Of a stretch of 64,000 bases of DNA, positions 1 through 10,167 are shown in pieces; within the stretch, counting starts at the first letter, position 1, and each line of letters begins with the position of its first letter. The position numbers and the translations under genes are program-made. The notes beneath the pieces are model-generated. The model searched no databases. It was not told the origin of the DNA and saw only the letters and a list, made by a program, of their open reading frames with translations. The stretch covers positions 32,772 to 96,771 of the forward strand of contig CABRHH010000007.1 of the NCBI GenBank assembly GCA_902470695.1, given 5' to 3'. This DNA comes from an uncultured Collinsella sp. (GTDB lineage: Bacteria; Actinomycetota; Coriobacteriia; Coriobacteriales; Coriobacteriaceae).

Positions 1-2
1 TG

Positions 3-425
3 CGCGCCGAGACCGAGGCGGCCGTCCTCGCCTTCGAGCGGGCGATGCACACCTTCGAGCTGCACCACGCGCTCAGCGTGTGCGACGAGTTCCTGCGTGG
101 CGCGAACAAGCGCTGGAGCGACGCCTCCAAAGCCGCCAAGAACCTTGCGGGCGCCGAGGGCGAGGCAGCCATGACGCAGGCACTTGTGGACGCCTTCCAC
201 GAGCTGCGGGTGGCCACCGTGCTCATGCACGGCATCGTGCCGGCCGGGTGCGAGAAGATCTGCGAGCACTTCGCCATCGCGCCGGAGGTGTTCTTCAGCT
301 GGGAGCACATCTTCGACACCTGCGACGAGCTGGTGGCCGAGCTGGGCGAACAGCCCGGCACGCACGCCATCAAGGAGCTGCCGCCCCGCTTCGACTTCTT
401 CGAGAAGCACCCGAGCCAGTACTGA
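3..425 (+). CDS. Methionyl-tRNA synthetase family protein, C-terminal anticodon-binding part (5' truncated by window)
   Basis: Only the last 140 residues are inside the window; the frame is open from base 3 and stops with TGA at 423-425. The visible part is helical and matches the anticodon-binding domain of class I methionyl-tRNA synthetases: a helix ending in FLRGANKRW, then a helix like ELRVATVLMHGIVPAGCEKI, the counterpart of the conserved leucine-rich helix followed by PxxAEKI. The enzyme charges tRNA-Met in the cytoplasm. One oddity is that the Pro-Trp pair that normally follows the N-K/R-Y motif and reads the CAU anticodon is not obvious here. A MetG paralogue or another class I synthetase-like protein is therefore possible. 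The catalytic domain is outside the window and cannot be checked. Confidence 0.58.
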   Translation, partial: RAETEAAVLAFERAMHTFELHHALSVCDEFLRGANKRWSDASKAAKNLAGAEGEAAMTQALVDAFHELRVATVLMHGIVPAGCEKICEHFAIAPEVFFSWEHIFDTCDELVAELGEQPGTHAIKELPPRFDFFEKHPSQY

Positions 426-488
426 GGCGGCATCGAACTTTTCTGCTCAAAAGCGTGAACGCGGCAACATCTTGAAACGGATCACCCT

Positions 489-1025
489 ATGCACCTCATC
501 ATTCGCCCCACAACCGAAGCCGACGTCGCTGCTGCCGAGCAGTGCCTCACCGACGGCAAGGCCGCTCTCGCGGCACTCGGCGTGCCCCAGTGGCAGGGCG
601 ACTACCCCAACCGCGTCGACATCGAGGAGGACATGAGCCGCGGCGCCTCCTTCGTCGCCGTCAACGGAGCGGGCGCCGTCCTGGCCGTCATGGCGCTCTC
701 CTTCGATGGCGAAGAGACCTACGACGAGATCGACGGGGCCTGGCTCACCGATTCTACATCGTCCGCCCCACGCTACGCTGTGATCCACCGCTGCGCCGTC
801 AGCGCCCAGGCGTCGCGTCGCGGCGTCATGTCGCAGATGTTTCTCGAGGGCGAGCGTCTCGCACGGACGCACGGCTGCGAGAGCATGCGCATCGACACGC
901 ACGCGCGCAACGTGGGTCTCCAGGGCCTCGCGGAGAAGCTCGGCTACACCCGCTGCGGCACCATCACCCTCCCCCACCAGGGAGAAAGCGACCCGCTGCG
1001 TATCGCGTTCGAGAAGCCCCTGTAA
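489..1025 (+). CDS. GNAT family N-acetyltransferase
   Basis: A 178-residue protein of normal length for the GNAT superfamily, which transfers an acetyl group from acetyl-CoA to an amine. The N-terminus LIIRPTTEADV is the usual first strand and helix. A segment near residues 105-125 (HRCAVSAQASRRGVMSQMF) corresponds to motif A, where the Q/RxxGxG/A loop binds the CoA pyrophosphate; here it reads QASRRGV. The following IDTHARNVGLQGLAEKLGY is the typical motif B region. The substrate cannot be predicted. The gene stands 63 bp downstream of the synthetase-like gene on the same strand and ends 24 bp from the convergent aarF-like gene. Confidence 0.85.
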   Translation: MHLIIRPTTEADVAAAEQCLTDGKAALAALGVPQWQGDYPNRVDIEEDMSRGASFVAVNGAGAVLAVMALSFDGEETYDEIDGAWLTDSTSSAPRYAVIHRCAVSAQASRRGVMSQMFLEGERLARTHGCESMRIDTHARNVGLQGLAEKLGYTRCGTITLPHQGESDPLRIAFEKPL

Positions 1026-1049
1026 CCATAGGTAACCGAAGCGCCGCCC

Positions 1050-2816
1050 TCACTGCTTGCTATGCCCGTTGCGCCAGATCTCGCGGCCCAGGCCGAGGGC
1101 CAGCAGCAACGCGGCGGCATACCCCAAAAAGCCAATCACCGGGATGCCGAAGATCACCGGCTCGATCTTGGCGTAGTAGACCACCGACGAGCCGATGAAC
1201 AGGCCGGCGATCACGATGGCCATCGACAGGCGGTCCACGATGCCGCCCACATGTCGCAGCACCTGCTCGCTGCCGAGCACCTGCGTGTTGACCTTCAGCT
1301 GGCCGCGCGTGAGCATGCGCGAGGCCAGGCCCATCTGCTCGGAAAACTCCAGCTGCCCCTTGAGCGCCCGCACCGAGGCGCCCGCCAGCTCGGAGGCCGC
1401 CTCCTCCATCCGCTGGTAGGTGCTCTTCTCGTGCTTGATATGGGCCGAGATGATCTCGATCATGTTCACGTCGGGCATGTACTCGGACAGCAGCCCCTCG
1501 AGCGTCACCATACCGCGTGCGAACATGGTCACCACGCTCGGCAACTCCACGTCGTTTTTGCGCGCCAGGTTCAGAAGCGAGGTGAGGAACTCGCCGATGT
1601 CGAGGTCCTTGAGGTCCAGACCGGCGAAATCGGCCACGATGAAATCGAGATCGGTGAGAAACGTCGAATGGTCGAGCTCGGCCGAATCGCCGCGCGTCAC
1701 CGCGAAGCGCATGAGCGAGTCCTTGAGCTTGGGCACGTCACCCTCGGCTACCGCGTAGATCATATCCTTCACGATACCGCGATCATGGCTGGACATGCGC
1801 CCCACCATGCCCAGATCGATGAAGTGGACGACCCCGTCTTTCAAGATGATGTTGCCCGCATGCGGGTCGGCGTGGAAGAAGCCGTCGTCGAGCACCTGGC
1901 TGGCGTAGTCGTCCACGATCGCGGCGCCGATCTTCTTTAGGTTGTAGCCCGCCGCGACGATCTCGGCCGGCTTGGCGATCGAGATGCCGTCGACGTAGTC
2001 CATCACCACGATATGCTCGGTGCAGTACTCCATATAGGACTTCGGGCAGGTGATGCCCTGCACGCCCGCGTGGAACCGATGGAAGTCATCAAGGTTGCGC
2101 GCCTCCATCAGGAAGTTCGTCTCCTCGCGAAACGACTGCCAGAGTTCCTCGACCACGCCCTTCAGGTCGACGAACTCGTCGGTTTTGACGAAATGCGAGA
2201 TGTGGCGCACGATCGAGCGCATGATGTCGATGTCCTGCGCCATGACCTGCTGGGCGCCGGGCCGCTGCACCTTGATGGCCACGTCCTCGCCGCTCAGCAG
2301 GCGCGCCCGATGGACCTGCGCCAGCGAGGCGCTGCCCAGCGGCTTGCGGTCGATATGCGCGAAGATCTCGGTCAGCGGGCGGCCGTACTCGGCCATGAGG
2401 CAGTCGTGTACCACCGCGAACGGCACCGGCTCCACATCCATCTGCAGATGTCGCAGCTCGTCGCAATACGCCTGGGGCAAGATCTCGGACCGATTGGCCA
2501 TGATCTGCCCCATCTTGACGAACATGGGGCCGAGCTCCTCCAGCAGGCGACGCAGGCGGGCAGGCGTCAGATCGTGCCAGACCTCATATTTGCGCGCCAG
2601 GCGGAAGATCTCGGCGATGCGGCCTCGACGGCCGGCGGAGGTGAGCTTGTACTGCTCCGAGGGCGCCATGGATTCTGGCTCCACGGGAAACGCATCGCTT
2701 GCGCGCGGACGGCGCCAGGGGCCGTGCAGCAGCTCTGCCTCGAGATCGTCCAAAACCACGGTGTCTTCGGGCGAAAGGTTCCGTGCGCGCCCCTCCCCGT
2801 TCGCGTCTGCCGTCAT
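1050..2816 (-). CDS. AarF/UbiB (ABC1) family atypical protein kinase-like membrane protein
   Basis: A 588-residue member of the ABC1/ADCK/UbiB family. The family signature KxGQ is at residues 101-104 (KMGQ), the nucleotide-binding lysine lies in VAIKVQRPG (179-187), the catalytic-loop equivalent is HADPHAGN (315-322) and the metal-binding DFG equivalent is IDLG (333-336). Two hydrophobic segments close the protein (about residues 530-552 and 560-580), so it is probably anchored to the cytoplasmic membrane by its C-terminus. Members elsewhere support quinone biosynthesis or lipid homeostasis through an ATPase activity; the role in this organism is unknown. It starts 9 bp after the stop of the phasin-like gene and is presumably cotranscribed with it. 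Confidence 0.9.
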   Translation of the reverse strand: MTADANGEGRARNLSPEDTVVLDDLEAELLHGPWRRPRASDAFPVEPESMAPSEQYKLTSAGRRGRIAEIFRLARKYEVWHDLTPARLRRLLEELGPMFVKMGQIMANRSEILPQAYCDELRHLQMDVEPVPFAVVHDCLMAEYGRPLTEIFAHIDRKPLGSASLAQVHRARLLSGEDVAIKVQRPGAQQVMAQDIDIMRSIVRHISHFVKTDEFVDLKGVVEELWQSFREETNFLMEARNLDDFHRFHAGVQGITCPKSYMEYCTEHIVVMDYVDGISIAKPAEIVAAGYNLKKIGAAIVDDYASQVLDDGFFHADPHAGNIILKDGVVHFIDLGMVGRMSSHDRGIVKDMIYAVAEGDVPKLKDSLMRFAVTRGDSAELDHSTFLTDLDFIVADFAGLDLKDLDIGEFLTSLLNLARKNDVELPSVVTMFARGMVTLEGLLSEYMPDVNMIEIISAHIKHEKSTYQRMEEAASELAGASVRALKGQLEFSEQMGLASRMLTRGQLKVNTQVLGSEQVLRHVGGIVDRLSMAIVIAGLFIGSSVVYYAKIEPVIFGIPVIGFLGYAAALLLALGLGREIWRNGHSKQ

Positions 2817-2825
2817 ATGCGTGCG

Positions 2826-3242
2826 CTACGCTCCCTGCGTATCATCCGCCTCGTCGGCAGGCTCAACCGACTCGACCTCAACCGTGACGGTCTCGCTCTC
2901 GACCGCCTCCACCAGATCGCGCACATGCGCCACGAACGCCGCGCGCTCCGGCGCGGAGAGCTGGCGGACGCGCGCCACGATCAGCTCGTCGAGCACGCGC
3001 TCGGCCGCCGTGGAACCCTTGGCGCCCAAACGCTCCGTGACCTCGCTGAACGTACCGCCCGCGCGCTCGAAGATATCGGACATGGACCGGGCGAAATCGG
3101 GAGTCGTGCGGTCCCGGCGCACCTGCTCGCCCTTGGAACCAAGGTCGTCGAGCACCTCCTGGGTCTTCTCCACCGCTGTGGCGGCGACGCCGAACCCGAC
3201 GTTCACCATGCCGTTCATCAGGTCTTCGAATTTCGTGGCCAT
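2826..3242 (-). CDS. Phasin-like small helical protein
   Basis: A 138-residue, almost entirely helical, charged protein. Its start (MATKFEDLMNGMVNVGFG) and the following VEKTQEVLDDLGSKGEQ resemble the phasin-like family linked to polyhydroxyalkanoate granule proteins, which in many bacteria without such polymers sits beside AarF/UbiB kinases. The C-terminus is acidic (EVESVEPADEADD). No catalytic motif is visible. It lies directly upstream of the aarF-like gene on the same strand (9 bp apart), which argues for a shared membrane- or lipid-associated function. Its start is preceded by a clear AAGGAGC ribosome-binding site. The family assignment rests on general similarity and is tentative. Confidence 0.6.
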   Translation of the reverse strand: MATKFEDLMNGMVNVGFGVAATAVEKTQEVLDDLGSKGEQVRRDRTTPDFARSMSDIFERAGGTFSEVTERLGAKGSTAAERVLDELIVARVRQLSAPERAAFVAHVRDLVEAVESETVTVEVESVEPADEADDTQGA

Positions 3243-3510
3243 AGTAGCTCCTTTGCACGAAGGCCGCCGCGCGGGCTCGCGGCGGCGTCAGTTGAACCTG
3301 TTGTACCCCTACGGCTCCAGGCGTATGCCCGCGCGCACGAACGCTTTTGTCACATTCGCGCACGCAGGATGCATGAAGCCGATGGATGCCGGGTGCCGGG
3401 CCGGGGATGCACATCTGCGCACGGGACCCAGTCCGGGCAGAACGAGAACCGAGCCCGCAGGGAGCCTGCGCCCTCTCGGCAGCCCGGGAAGGCGCAGGCA
3501 ACGATGCCGC

Positions 3511-5130
3511 CTACCGCTCGTTATCCGACATCGCGAACCCGTTTTTCATACCGCAACTCGTGGTGTAGAGCACGCGGGAAAGCAGGCCTTCCGTCTCGTG
3601 CTTGACAAGCTCTGCCATCTCGCGGTTCGCCGCCGCCAGCGCAGCGGGCACCTCCGCGGCCGGCAGCTGGGCCACCGCTCGGTCGGTCCTGTGCAGCAGG
3701 GCGTGACCGGCAGCACCGATCTTCTGCTGGTAGGATTCGATCGCCGCCGCGTTGTCATGGAAGCGCGCGTCGGCGAGCGCCGCGATCACGCGATTGGCCC
3801 AATAGAAGTTCTCGGTGGTCACGCGCTCGGTCGTGCTCGACAGGTACTCCGGCATCTCGTCGACGTTGCCGTAGAGGGCCACCAGCGCATTGAACGGATT
3901 GGAACCGAAGGCCATCCACTGAACCGCACGGCAGGCTTCAGGTGCGTCAGCGCGCAGCTGCAGCACGGCGAGCTGCCCGTTGCGGTTGATGCCGATAGGC
4001 CGGTAGGCGCCGCGCGAGGCGGGCGTCCCCATGCTGCCGTAGCAATCGTACGGCGTCCCCTGGTAATGGGCTGACAGCACGTACTTCACGTCCTCTACGG
4101 TGAGCAGGCGCTCGGGGCGACGACTCCAGGGAATGCGATCGGATTCGGGGGTATAGGCGGCATCCGCCCCGTCCCAGGAATCGGACGGGTTCAGGCAGCG
4201 CTGCATGTACCAAGCGCGCGGCGTGTTGTACACGTGGTCGCTGTCGCTGTGGGAGCCGAAGGCCTCGCGCGGGTTGAAGATGTCGCCCGCCTCGACCCCC
4301 TCACGGATATCGGCGATCATGTCCAGCACGGCGGGATCGAGCTCGTCGCAGGCATCCTGGTCGTCGTCCGCCATGAACAGGTCATCGATATCGAAGGCGT
4401 CACGCGGCGTGAGGTTGAGATGGTGCTCGTCCATCCAGGTGCGCAGATCCGCGCTTGCCATATGCTCCACCTGGTCGCCTTCGGCATCCGCCAGGTCGAA
4501 GTAATCGATACCGAGCTGGTTGGGCATCGTAACGTAAGCGTCATCGGGCACGCGCTTGGCGATCCAGTGGTGCCCGCCGATCGTCTCGAGCCACCAGATC
4601 TCATCGGCGTCCGAAAACGCGATGCCGTTCATCTCGTAGGTGCCGTAGCGTTCGAGCAGCGCGCCCAGGCGCTGGACGCCCTCGCGCGCCGAACGGATAT
4701 AGGGCAGCACGACGGTGACGAAATCCTCCTCGCCCAGGCCGCCGGCGACCTCGGGCTCATAGCCCTCCTCGCCCTCCGAGCCGCGCGCCAGTTTGAGCTC
4801 CACCAGCGGGTCGGCGCCCAGCACGCGCTCGTTGGAGGTGATGGTCTCGGTTGCCGACATGCCCACGTTCGCCTCGTTGAAACCGGCTGCAGCCCAGATG
4901 CCGTGACCGGGCACCGCATCGGGCACGCTCGTGTAGCGCATCGGGTCATCCGGCAGTTCGAAGCTCACGTGCGACAGCACGCTACGGTAGGTGCGCGGCT
5001 GCGCGGTCGGCTGCACCACCTCCATGCGCTTGGGCTCGAACTGCCCGTTGGGTGAATCCTCGTTGCGGGCGACGATCGTGGAGCCATCGTAGCTCGCGCG
5101 CTTACCCACCAGAATTGTTGTGCAGGCCAT
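3511..5130 (-). CDS. C69 family dipeptidase (PepD-type)
   Basis: A 539-residue peptidase of MEROPS family C69, an N-terminal nucleophile hydrolase that cleaves dipeptides. The start at 5130 is chosen over longer frames because it gives MACTTILVGK, placing the catalytic Cys at residue 3, and because AAGGAGG stands 5 bases upstream. Conserved family blocks follow: ASYDGSTIVARNEDS (about 13-27) and, in the middle, GIAFSDADEIWWLETIGGHHW. The enzyme probably matures by removal of the residues before Cys3, as in lactobacillal dipeptidase A. No signal peptide is seen, so it should act in the cytoplasm. It is transcribed away from the cold-shock gene. Confidence 0.9.
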   Translation of the reverse strand: MACTTILVGKRASYDGSTIVARNEDSPNGQFEPKRMEVVQPTAQPRTYRSVLSHVSFELPDDPMRYTSVPDAVPGHGIWAAAGFNEANVGMSATETITSNERVLGADPLVELKLARGSEGEEGYEPEVAGGLGEEDFVTVVLPYIRSAREGVQRLGALLERYGTYEMNGIAFSDADEIWWLETIGGHHWIAKRVPDDAYVTMPNQLGIDYFDLADAEGDQVEHMASADLRTWMDEHHLNLTPRDAFDIDDLFMADDDQDACDELDPAVLDMIADIREGVEAGDIFNPREAFGSHSDSDHVYNTPRAWYMQRCLNPSDSWDGADAAYTPESDRIPWSRRPERLLTVEDVKYVLSAHYQGTPYDCYGSMGTPASRGAYRPIGINRNGQLAVLQLRADAPEACRAVQWMAFGSNPFNALVALYGNVDEMPEYLSSTTERVTTENFYWANRVIAALADARFHDNAAAIESYQQKIGAAGHALLHRTDRAVAQLPAAEVPAALAAANREMAELVKHETEGLLSRVLYTTSCGMKNGFAMSDNER

Positions 5131-5366
5131 ACGGTCCTCCTTGCCGGTCGATGCAATGCCACAAGTGTACCCGTGCGCGCGGACATTTGCGTCTTTCGCG
5201 TACGAACGCGCATGCTTTTTCAGCGAAGGAAAATCTCCGGTAAACCTTTCATTACGGGTTTGGGTTTCTGAGCGGGCGCGCGCGGGCAATGGAGTACGAT
5301 TAGCCCAGCGTTCGCATCCGCGCAACGCATGCGTTGCCCGCAAGGGCACAGAAAGAAAGGTTCAGC

Positions 5367-5594
5367 ATGGCAACCGGTACGCTCAAGAAATCGTTCTTCC
5401 GCGAAAAGGGCTTCGGCTTCATCACTCCCGATGACGCGCCCGAGAACAGCCGATCCGACGTGTTCGTGCACTTCAGCGCCATCCAGATGGACGGCTTCAA
5501 GTCGCTCGACGAGGGCGACCGCGTGGAGTACGAGGTGGGTCCCGGCAAGAAGCCGGGCGAGACCCAGGCCATCAACGTGCGCAAGATCGGCTAG
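5367..5594 (+). CDS. Cold-shock domain RNA-binding protein
   Basis: A 75-residue single cold-shock domain protein that binds single-stranded nucleic acid and prevents RNA structures from blocking translation. RNP1 is KGFGFI (near residues 13-18) and RNP2 is DVFVHFSAI (near 30-38). It is slightly longer than the usual 66-70 residues, with an inserted KPGETQA segment near the end. The start at 5367 is preceded by AGAAAGG. An intrinsic terminator lies 20 bases after the stop, so the gene is probably monocistronic. Confidence 0.95.
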   Translation: MATGTLKKSFFREKGFGFITPDDAPENSRSDVFVHFSAIQMDGFKSLDEGDRVEYEVGPGKKPGETQAINVRKIG

Positions 5595-5613
5595 CATTCG
5601 CTCCGGTATACGC

Positions 5614-5641
5614 AAAGGCGCCCCGTTGAGGGCGCCTTTTT
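5614..5641 (+). terminator. Intrinsic terminator of the cold-shock gene
   Basis: A 10-bp perfect stem (5614-5623 with 5630-5639, arms AAAGGCGCCC/GGGCGCCTTT) closes a 6-base loop and runs into five T residues at 5637-5641. It is placed 20 bases after the cold-shock stop codon. Confidence 0.9.
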
Positions 5642-5771
5642 CATGCCGATTGAGCGCAAGAGCGAGCCACGCTCAGCGCAGCGAACCGAAGCGGGACCGG
5701 CGGCGCGGACGGACGCGCGGCCGAAACGCATCAACAGCCCGTTGACACTCGGCGCTTGTAACGCTCGGCGC

Positions 5772-6632
5772 TTACAGCAAACCGTGCTGGAGCTTCGCCG
5801 CCATGACGACGTTGCTCATGAGCATCGCGCGCGTCATCGGCCCCACGCCGCCCGGAACCGGCGTGATCGCACCCGCCACGAGCTCGGCAGACGCGAAGTC
5901 GACATCGCCGCAGAGCTTGCCGTCCTCGTCGCGGTCCATCCCCACGTCGATGACGGTGGCACCCGGGCGCAGCCAAGGGCCCTTGATCATCTTGGCGGTG
6001 CCGCAGGCCGCCACCAGGATGTCGGCACTCTGGCAGATGCGGGCGAGCTCGCGTGGATCGGTGTGCGAATGCGCCACCGAGATGGTGGCGTTGCGCGCAA
6101 GCAGCATCAGCGACATCGGCTTGCCCACGATCGAAGAGCGACCCACGATCACGGCGTTCTTGCCCGCCGGGTCGATCTCGTAGGCATCCAGCATCTCCAT
6201 GATGCCGGCAGGCGTGCAGGGACGCAGCCCCGGCAGCCCGCGCACGAGGCGGCCCAGGTTCAGCGGATGGAACCCGTCCACGTCCTTGGCAGGATCGATG
6301 GCAGCCACCACCGCCTCGGCATCCAGATGCGCCGGCAGCGGCATCTGCACGAGGATACCCGCCACCGCAGGGTCGGCGTTCAGGCGCCGTACGAGTTCCT
6401 CGAGCTCGTCTTGAGCCGTGGAGGCAGGCAGCTTGTAGTCGAACGAGGGAATCCCGCACTGCTCGCAGTCGCGCAGTTTGGCGCGCACATAGGTTGCCGA
6501 GCCCTGGTCGTCGCCCACCAGCACGACTGCCAAACCGCAGGCGATCCCACGCTCCGTGAGGGCGCCCACCTCCTCGGCCGCGCGGGCGCGCACGCGTGCC
6601 GCCAGCGCCTTTCCATCGATAATCGTCGCCAT
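5772..6632 (-). CDS. folD: Bifunctional methylene-tetrahydrofolate dehydrogenase / methenyl-tetrahydrofolate cyclohydrolase
   Basis: A 286-residue FolD, interconverting methylene-, methenyl- and 10-formyl-tetrahydrofolate in the cytoplasm. The active-site pair Tyr48 and Lys52 sits in [11 protein letters not shown], and the C-terminal signature [14 protein letters not shown] is intact. The NADP-binding region contains [13 protein letters not shown]. Length and motifs are normal. It lies 93 bp downstream of fhs on the same strand, so the two one-carbon enzymes (formate activation, then reduction) are probably one transcription unit. That is a typical arrangement in anaerobes that feed formate into purine or methionine synthesis. 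Confidence 0.97.
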   Translation of the reverse strand: MATIIDGKALAARVRARAAEEVGALTERGIACGLAVVLVGDDQGSATYVRAKLRDCEQCGIPSFDYKLPASTAQDELEELVRRLNADPAVAGILVQMPLPAHLDAEAVVAAIDPAKDVDGFHPLNLGRLVRGLPGLRPCTPAGIMEMLDAYEIDPAGKNAVIVGRSSIVGKPMSLMLLARNATISVAHSHTDPRELARICQSADILVAACGTAKMIKGPWLRPGATVIDVGMDRDEDGKLCGDVDFASAELVAGAITPVPGGVGPMTRAMLMSNVVMAAKLQHGLL

Positions 6633-6725
6633 AGAGCCTCATTTCTCTCACATATAGCGGGGCCGCGAGCGCGGTGCCCACGGCCCCGGGAAGGGCGTCA
6701 TCCGCACCGAAGGGCGGCGCGAACG

Positions 6726-8393
6726 CTAGAACAGACCGGTGATGGTGCCGTCATCATCCACATCGATGCCCTCGGCCGCCGGCACCTTGGGAAGACCCGG
6801 CATAGTGAGCACATTGCCGGTGAGCGCCACCACGAAGTGGGCGCCGGCAGACACCTTCAGCTCGCGCACCGTGATGCGGAAGCCCTCGGGTGCACCGAGC
6901 TTGCCCGCCTGATCGGTGAAGGAGTACTGGGTCTTGGCGATGCACACCGGCAGGTTGCCGAAACCGCAGGCACGCAGCTCGGCGAGCTGGCGCTTGGCCG
7001 CGGGCGCGAAGTCCACGCCGTCGGCGCGGTAGACCTTGGTTGCCACCGCCTCGATCGCGCTGGCGATATCGGCGCCGTCCTCATAGGCGAACGCGAGCTC
7101 GTGGGGCTGCTCCACCAGACGCAGCACCTCGTCGGCAAGCTCGAGCGCGCCCTCGCCGCCTTTCGCCCATACCTCGGAGAGGCACACGTTCACCCCGAGC
7201 TTCTTGCACTCGTCGGCGATCAGCGCAAGCTCGGCGTCGGTATCGGAGGGGAAGCGGTTGATAGCCACCACGCAGGGCAGGCCGAACACCGTCTGGATGT
7301 TGTCCACATGCCGCAGCAGGTTGGGCATGCCGGCGCGCAGGGCGTCGAGGTTCTCCTCGTTGAGGTCGGCCTTGGCCACACCGCCGTTGTACTTGAGCGC
7401 GCGGGCGGTTGCCACCACCACGACCGCGCTCGGGCGCACACCCGTCATGCGGCACTTGATGTCGATGAACTTCTCGGCGCCCAGGTCGGCGCCGAAGCCC
7501 GCCTCGGTGATCGCGATGTCTCCGAAGCGCATGGCCATACGGGTGGCCATGATGGAGTTGCAGCCGTGGGCGATGTTGGCGAACGGACCGCCGTGCACGA
7601 ACGCCGGCGTGTGCTCAAGCGTCTGCACCAGATTGGGCTTGATGGCGTCCTTGAGCAGTGCCGCCATCGCGCCGGCGGCCTTGAGCTGTGCGGCGCGCAC
7701 GGGCTCGCCGGCATAGGTGTAGCCCACCACGATCTCGCCCAGGCGGGCTTTAAGGTCGGGGATGGAGGTTGCCAGGCACAGAATCGCCATGACCTCGGAG
7801 GCAACCGTGATGTCGAAGCCGTCCTCGCGCGGCACGCCCTGCGCCTTGCCGCCGATACCGTCGATGACGTGGCGCAGCTGCCGGTCGTTCATGTCCACCG
7901 CGCGCTTCCAGGTGATGCGCTTCACGTCGATGCCGAGCTCGTTGCCCTGCTGGATGTGGTTGTCGACCATGGCGGCCAACAGGTTGTTTGCGGCGCCGAT
8001 CGCGTGGAAGTCACCGGTGAAGTGCAGGTTGATATCCTCCATCGGCACCACCTGTGCCCAACCGCCGCCGGCCGCCCCGCCTTTGACGCCGAACACCGGC
8101 CCCAGCGAGGGCTCGCGCAGCGCCACCGCGCTTTTCACCCCGCGGCGACGCAAGGCATCGGCCAGCCCGATGGTCGTCGTGGTCTTGCCCTCGCCCGCCG
8201 GCGTAGGGTTGACCGCCGTCACGAGCACGAGCTTGGACACGTGGTCGGTGGGCACGGCGAGCAGCTTGGGGTCGACCTTGGCCTTGTCGTACCCGTACGG
8301 AATCAGATACTGCTCATCGACACCGGCCGCGCGCGCGACCTCGGCGATAGGAAGCGGTGTGACGGAATGAGCGATTTCGATATCGGTGGGCAT
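6726..8393 (-). CDS. fhs: Formate-tetrahydrofolate ligase
   Basis: A 555-residue enzyme that makes 10-formyl-tetrahydrofolate from formate, tetrahydrofolate and ATP. The ATP-binding loop [10 protein letters not shown] is at residues 64-73 and conserved blocks such as [21 protein letters not shown] and [29 protein letters not shown] follow, broken only by normal spacing. The start at 8393 ([10 protein letters not shown]) has an AGAAAGGA site; the longer open frame upstream lacks family similarity. It is followed by folD and lies downstream of ruvB, separated by 101 bp that carry a TATGCT-like -10 element at about 8432-8437. Only about 100 bp precede it, with no riboswitch visible. Confidence 0.97.
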   Translation of the reverse strand: MPTDIEIAHSVTPLPIAEVARAAGVDEQYLIPYGYDKAKVDPKLLAVPTDHVSKLVLVTAVNPTPAGEGKTTTTIGLADALRRRGVKSAVALREPSLGPVFGVKGGAAGGGWAQVVPMEDINLHFTGDFHAIGAANNLLAAMVDNHIQQGNELGIDVKRITWKRAVDMNDRQLRHVIDGIGGKAQGVPREDGFDITVASEVMAILCLATSIPDLKARLGEIVVGYTYAGEPVRAAQLKAAGAMAALLKDAIKPNLVQTLEHTPAFVHGGPFANIAHGCNSIMATRMAMRFGDIAITEAGFGADLGAEKFIDIKCRMTGVRPSAVVVVATARALKYNGGVAKADLNEENLDALRAGMPNLLRHVDNIQTVFGLPCVVAINRFPSDTDAELALIADECKKLGVNVCLSEVWAKGGEGALELADEVLRLVEQPHELAFAYEDGADIASAIEAVATKVYRADGVDFAPAAKRQLAELRACGFGNLPVCIAKTQYSFTDQAGKLGAPEGFRITVRELKVSAGAHFVVALTGNVLTMPGLPKVPAAEGIDVDDDGTITGLF

Positions 8394-8494
8394 GAACGCA
8401 TCCTTTCTCACAGGACGAACGACAGCTGCATCAGCATACCATGAGCCGATGGGGGCTCCGGCAGCGCGGCGCCGCAGGAGCGAAGCGCGGACGC

Positions 8495-9559
8495 CTACGC
8501 GCCGGCAGGCGGCGCGATGCCTAAGTGCTCGAACGCAGCGGGGGTGGCCACGCGGCCCTGGGGCGTGCGCACCATCAGCCCACACTGCAGCAGGTAGGGC
8601 TCGTAGACGTCCTCGAGCGTGGAGGCGTCCTCGCCGGTGGCGCTCGCCAGGGTCGACAGCCCCACCGCGCGCCCCCGAAACGTCTTGGTAAGCGTTTCCA
8701 GGATGCGGATATCCATCCAGTCCAGGCCCAGCTCATCGATCTCGAAAAACCGCAGGGCCTCCTGCGCGGTCGCCACATCGATGCGCCCGCCGCCGCGCAC
8801 CTGCGCGTAGTCGCGCACACGCTTGAGCAGGCGATTCGCCAAACGAGGCGTACCGCGGGAGCGCGAGGCGATCTCGCATGCCGAGGCGAGGTCGATCTCC
8901 ACGCCCAGAATCGAGGCGGACCTGCTCACGATCTCGGCAAGATCGCTCACCGAGTAGTAGTCGAGGCGAAACGAGATGCCGAAACGGTCGCGCAGCGGGC
9001 CGGTCAACATGCCGGAGCGCGTCGTGGCACCCACCAGCGTGAAGTGCGGGATGTCCAGGCGGATGGAGCGCGCGGCGGGTCCCTTGCCGATGACGATATC
9101 CAGGAAGAAGTCCTCCATCGCCGGGTAGAGGATCTCCTCCACCTGGCGGTTCAGGCGATGGATCTCGTCGATGAACAGCACGTCACCGGGCTGCAGGTTC
9201 GTCAGGATCGCCGCCAGATCTCCCGTGCGGGCGATCGCCGGGCCGGAGGTCGTTTTGATCTGCGCGCCCATCTCGTTGGCGAGCACCGTGGCCAGCGTGG
9301 TTTTACCCAGACCCGGAGGACCCGAGAAGATCACATGGTCCAGGCATTCGCCGCGGGTTTTGGCCGCTTCGATCAGGATGCGCAGGCTCTGCTTGATATG
9401 GCCCTGTCCGCAGTAATCGACCAAGGTCTGCGGGCGCAGGCTGCGCTCCACATCCAGGTCGTCGGAGGTCAGCTCGCCGGTCACGATGCGCTCGGGATGG
9501 GATGCCGCCCCCGGCGCGTCCGCCCACAGATCGGTGGCGTCATCGGCTTCCCACATCAT
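8495..9559 (-). CDS. ruvB: Holliday junction branch migration ATPase RuvB
   Basis: A 354-residue AAA+ motor that drives branch migration together with RuvA. Walker A is GPPGLGKT (80-87) and Walker B is DEIH (131-134). The sensor 1 region GATTRSGML and the C-terminal winged-helix domain (near 265-345, ending [21 protein letters not shown]) are present. The first 35 residues ([20 protein letters not shown]) are a poorly conserved lead before the core. Its ATG overlaps the ruvA stop by four bases (ATGA), indicating translational coupling. Confidence 0.97.
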   Translation of the reverse strand: MMWEADDATDLWADAPGAASHPERIVTGELTSDDLDVERSLRPQTLVDYCGQGHIKQSLRILIEAAKTRGECLDHVIFSGPPGLGKTTLATVLANEMGAQIKTTSGPAIARTGDLAAILTNLQPGDVLFIDEIHRLNRQVEEILYPAMEDFFLDIVIGKGPAARSIRLDIPHFTLVGATTRSGMLTGPLRDRFGISFRLDYYSVSDLAEIVSRSASILGVEIDLASACEIASRSRGTPRLANRLLKRVRDYAQVRGGGRIDVATAQEALRFFEIDELGLDWMDIRILETLTKTFRGRAVGLSTLASATGEDASTLEDVYEPYLLQCGLMVRTPQGRVATPAAFEHLGIAPPAGA

Positions 9560-10167
9560 GCCTCCATCCCCAATCGCTTCAGAGCGCCGGCCAGCAGGTC
9601 CTCAACGCGCGCCGCCTCATCGGCCCCGTCAAGCGCCACGTCGACCTCGGCGGGCGTGAACCCCATGGATAGCAGCGCGGAGCGGGCGTCGTCCAGCGCG
9701 CGGGGAGCTGCGGCGGCGCGGGGCGCCAAGGGCATCTCGGGAGAGATGCCGGCAAGCTCCCGGTCCTTGGCGAATACGCCCTTGAGTTCCAAGATCAAGC
9801 GCTGAGCGGTTTTCTTGCCCACGCCGGGCACGCGAGCCATCCCGGCCGCGTCCTCGGCCAGCACGAGCGCCACCAGCTGGGCGGCCGTGAAGGTGGACAG
9901 CACGGCGAGCGCGAGCTTGGCGCCGACGCCCGAGACCGCCACCAGCTTGTCGAACAGCGCGCGCTCCTCGGTTGTGGCGAACCCGAACAGCGTCAGGGCG
10001 TCCTCGCGCACCTGCAGGCGCGTGAAGAGCCGCACCTCGGCACCGGGGGCGGGCAGCGCGGCGGCGGTGGTACCGGATACACCGAGCTCGAACCCCACGC
10101 CCCCCACATCGAGCAGGGCGCGCGAGGCGGTGGCTTCCAGCAACGTTCCGTGCAGCAAAGCGATCAT
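9556..10167 (-). CDS. ruvA: Holliday junction DNA-binding subunit RuvA
   Basis: A 203-residue RuvA, the tetrameric junction-recognition subunit. The start [11 protein letters not shown] at 10167 begins the OB-fold domain; the helix-hairpin-helix region contains [15 protein letters not shown] and [15 protein letters not shown], and the C-terminal RuvB-contacting three-helix domain starts near residue 145 after an Ala-rich linker. It overlaps ruvC and ruvB by four bases each (ATGA at both junctions), so the three products are presumably made in step. Confidence 0.97.
   Translation of the reverse strand: MIALLHGTLLEATASRALLDVGGVGFELGVSGTTAAALPAPGAEVRLFTRLQVREDALTLFGFATTEERALFDKLVAVSGVGAKLALAVLSTFTAAQLVALVLAEDAAGMARVPGVGKKTAQRLILELKGVFAKDRELAGISPEMPLAPRAAAAPRALDDARSALLSMGFTPAEVDVALDGADEAARVEDLLAGALKRLGMEA

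Noticed and set aside
8394..8494. ZTP or THF riboswitch before fhs
   Set aside because: Only about 100 bp separate ruvB and fhs, and the -10-like element leaves a leader of roughly 30 bases with none of the conserved riboswitch segments.
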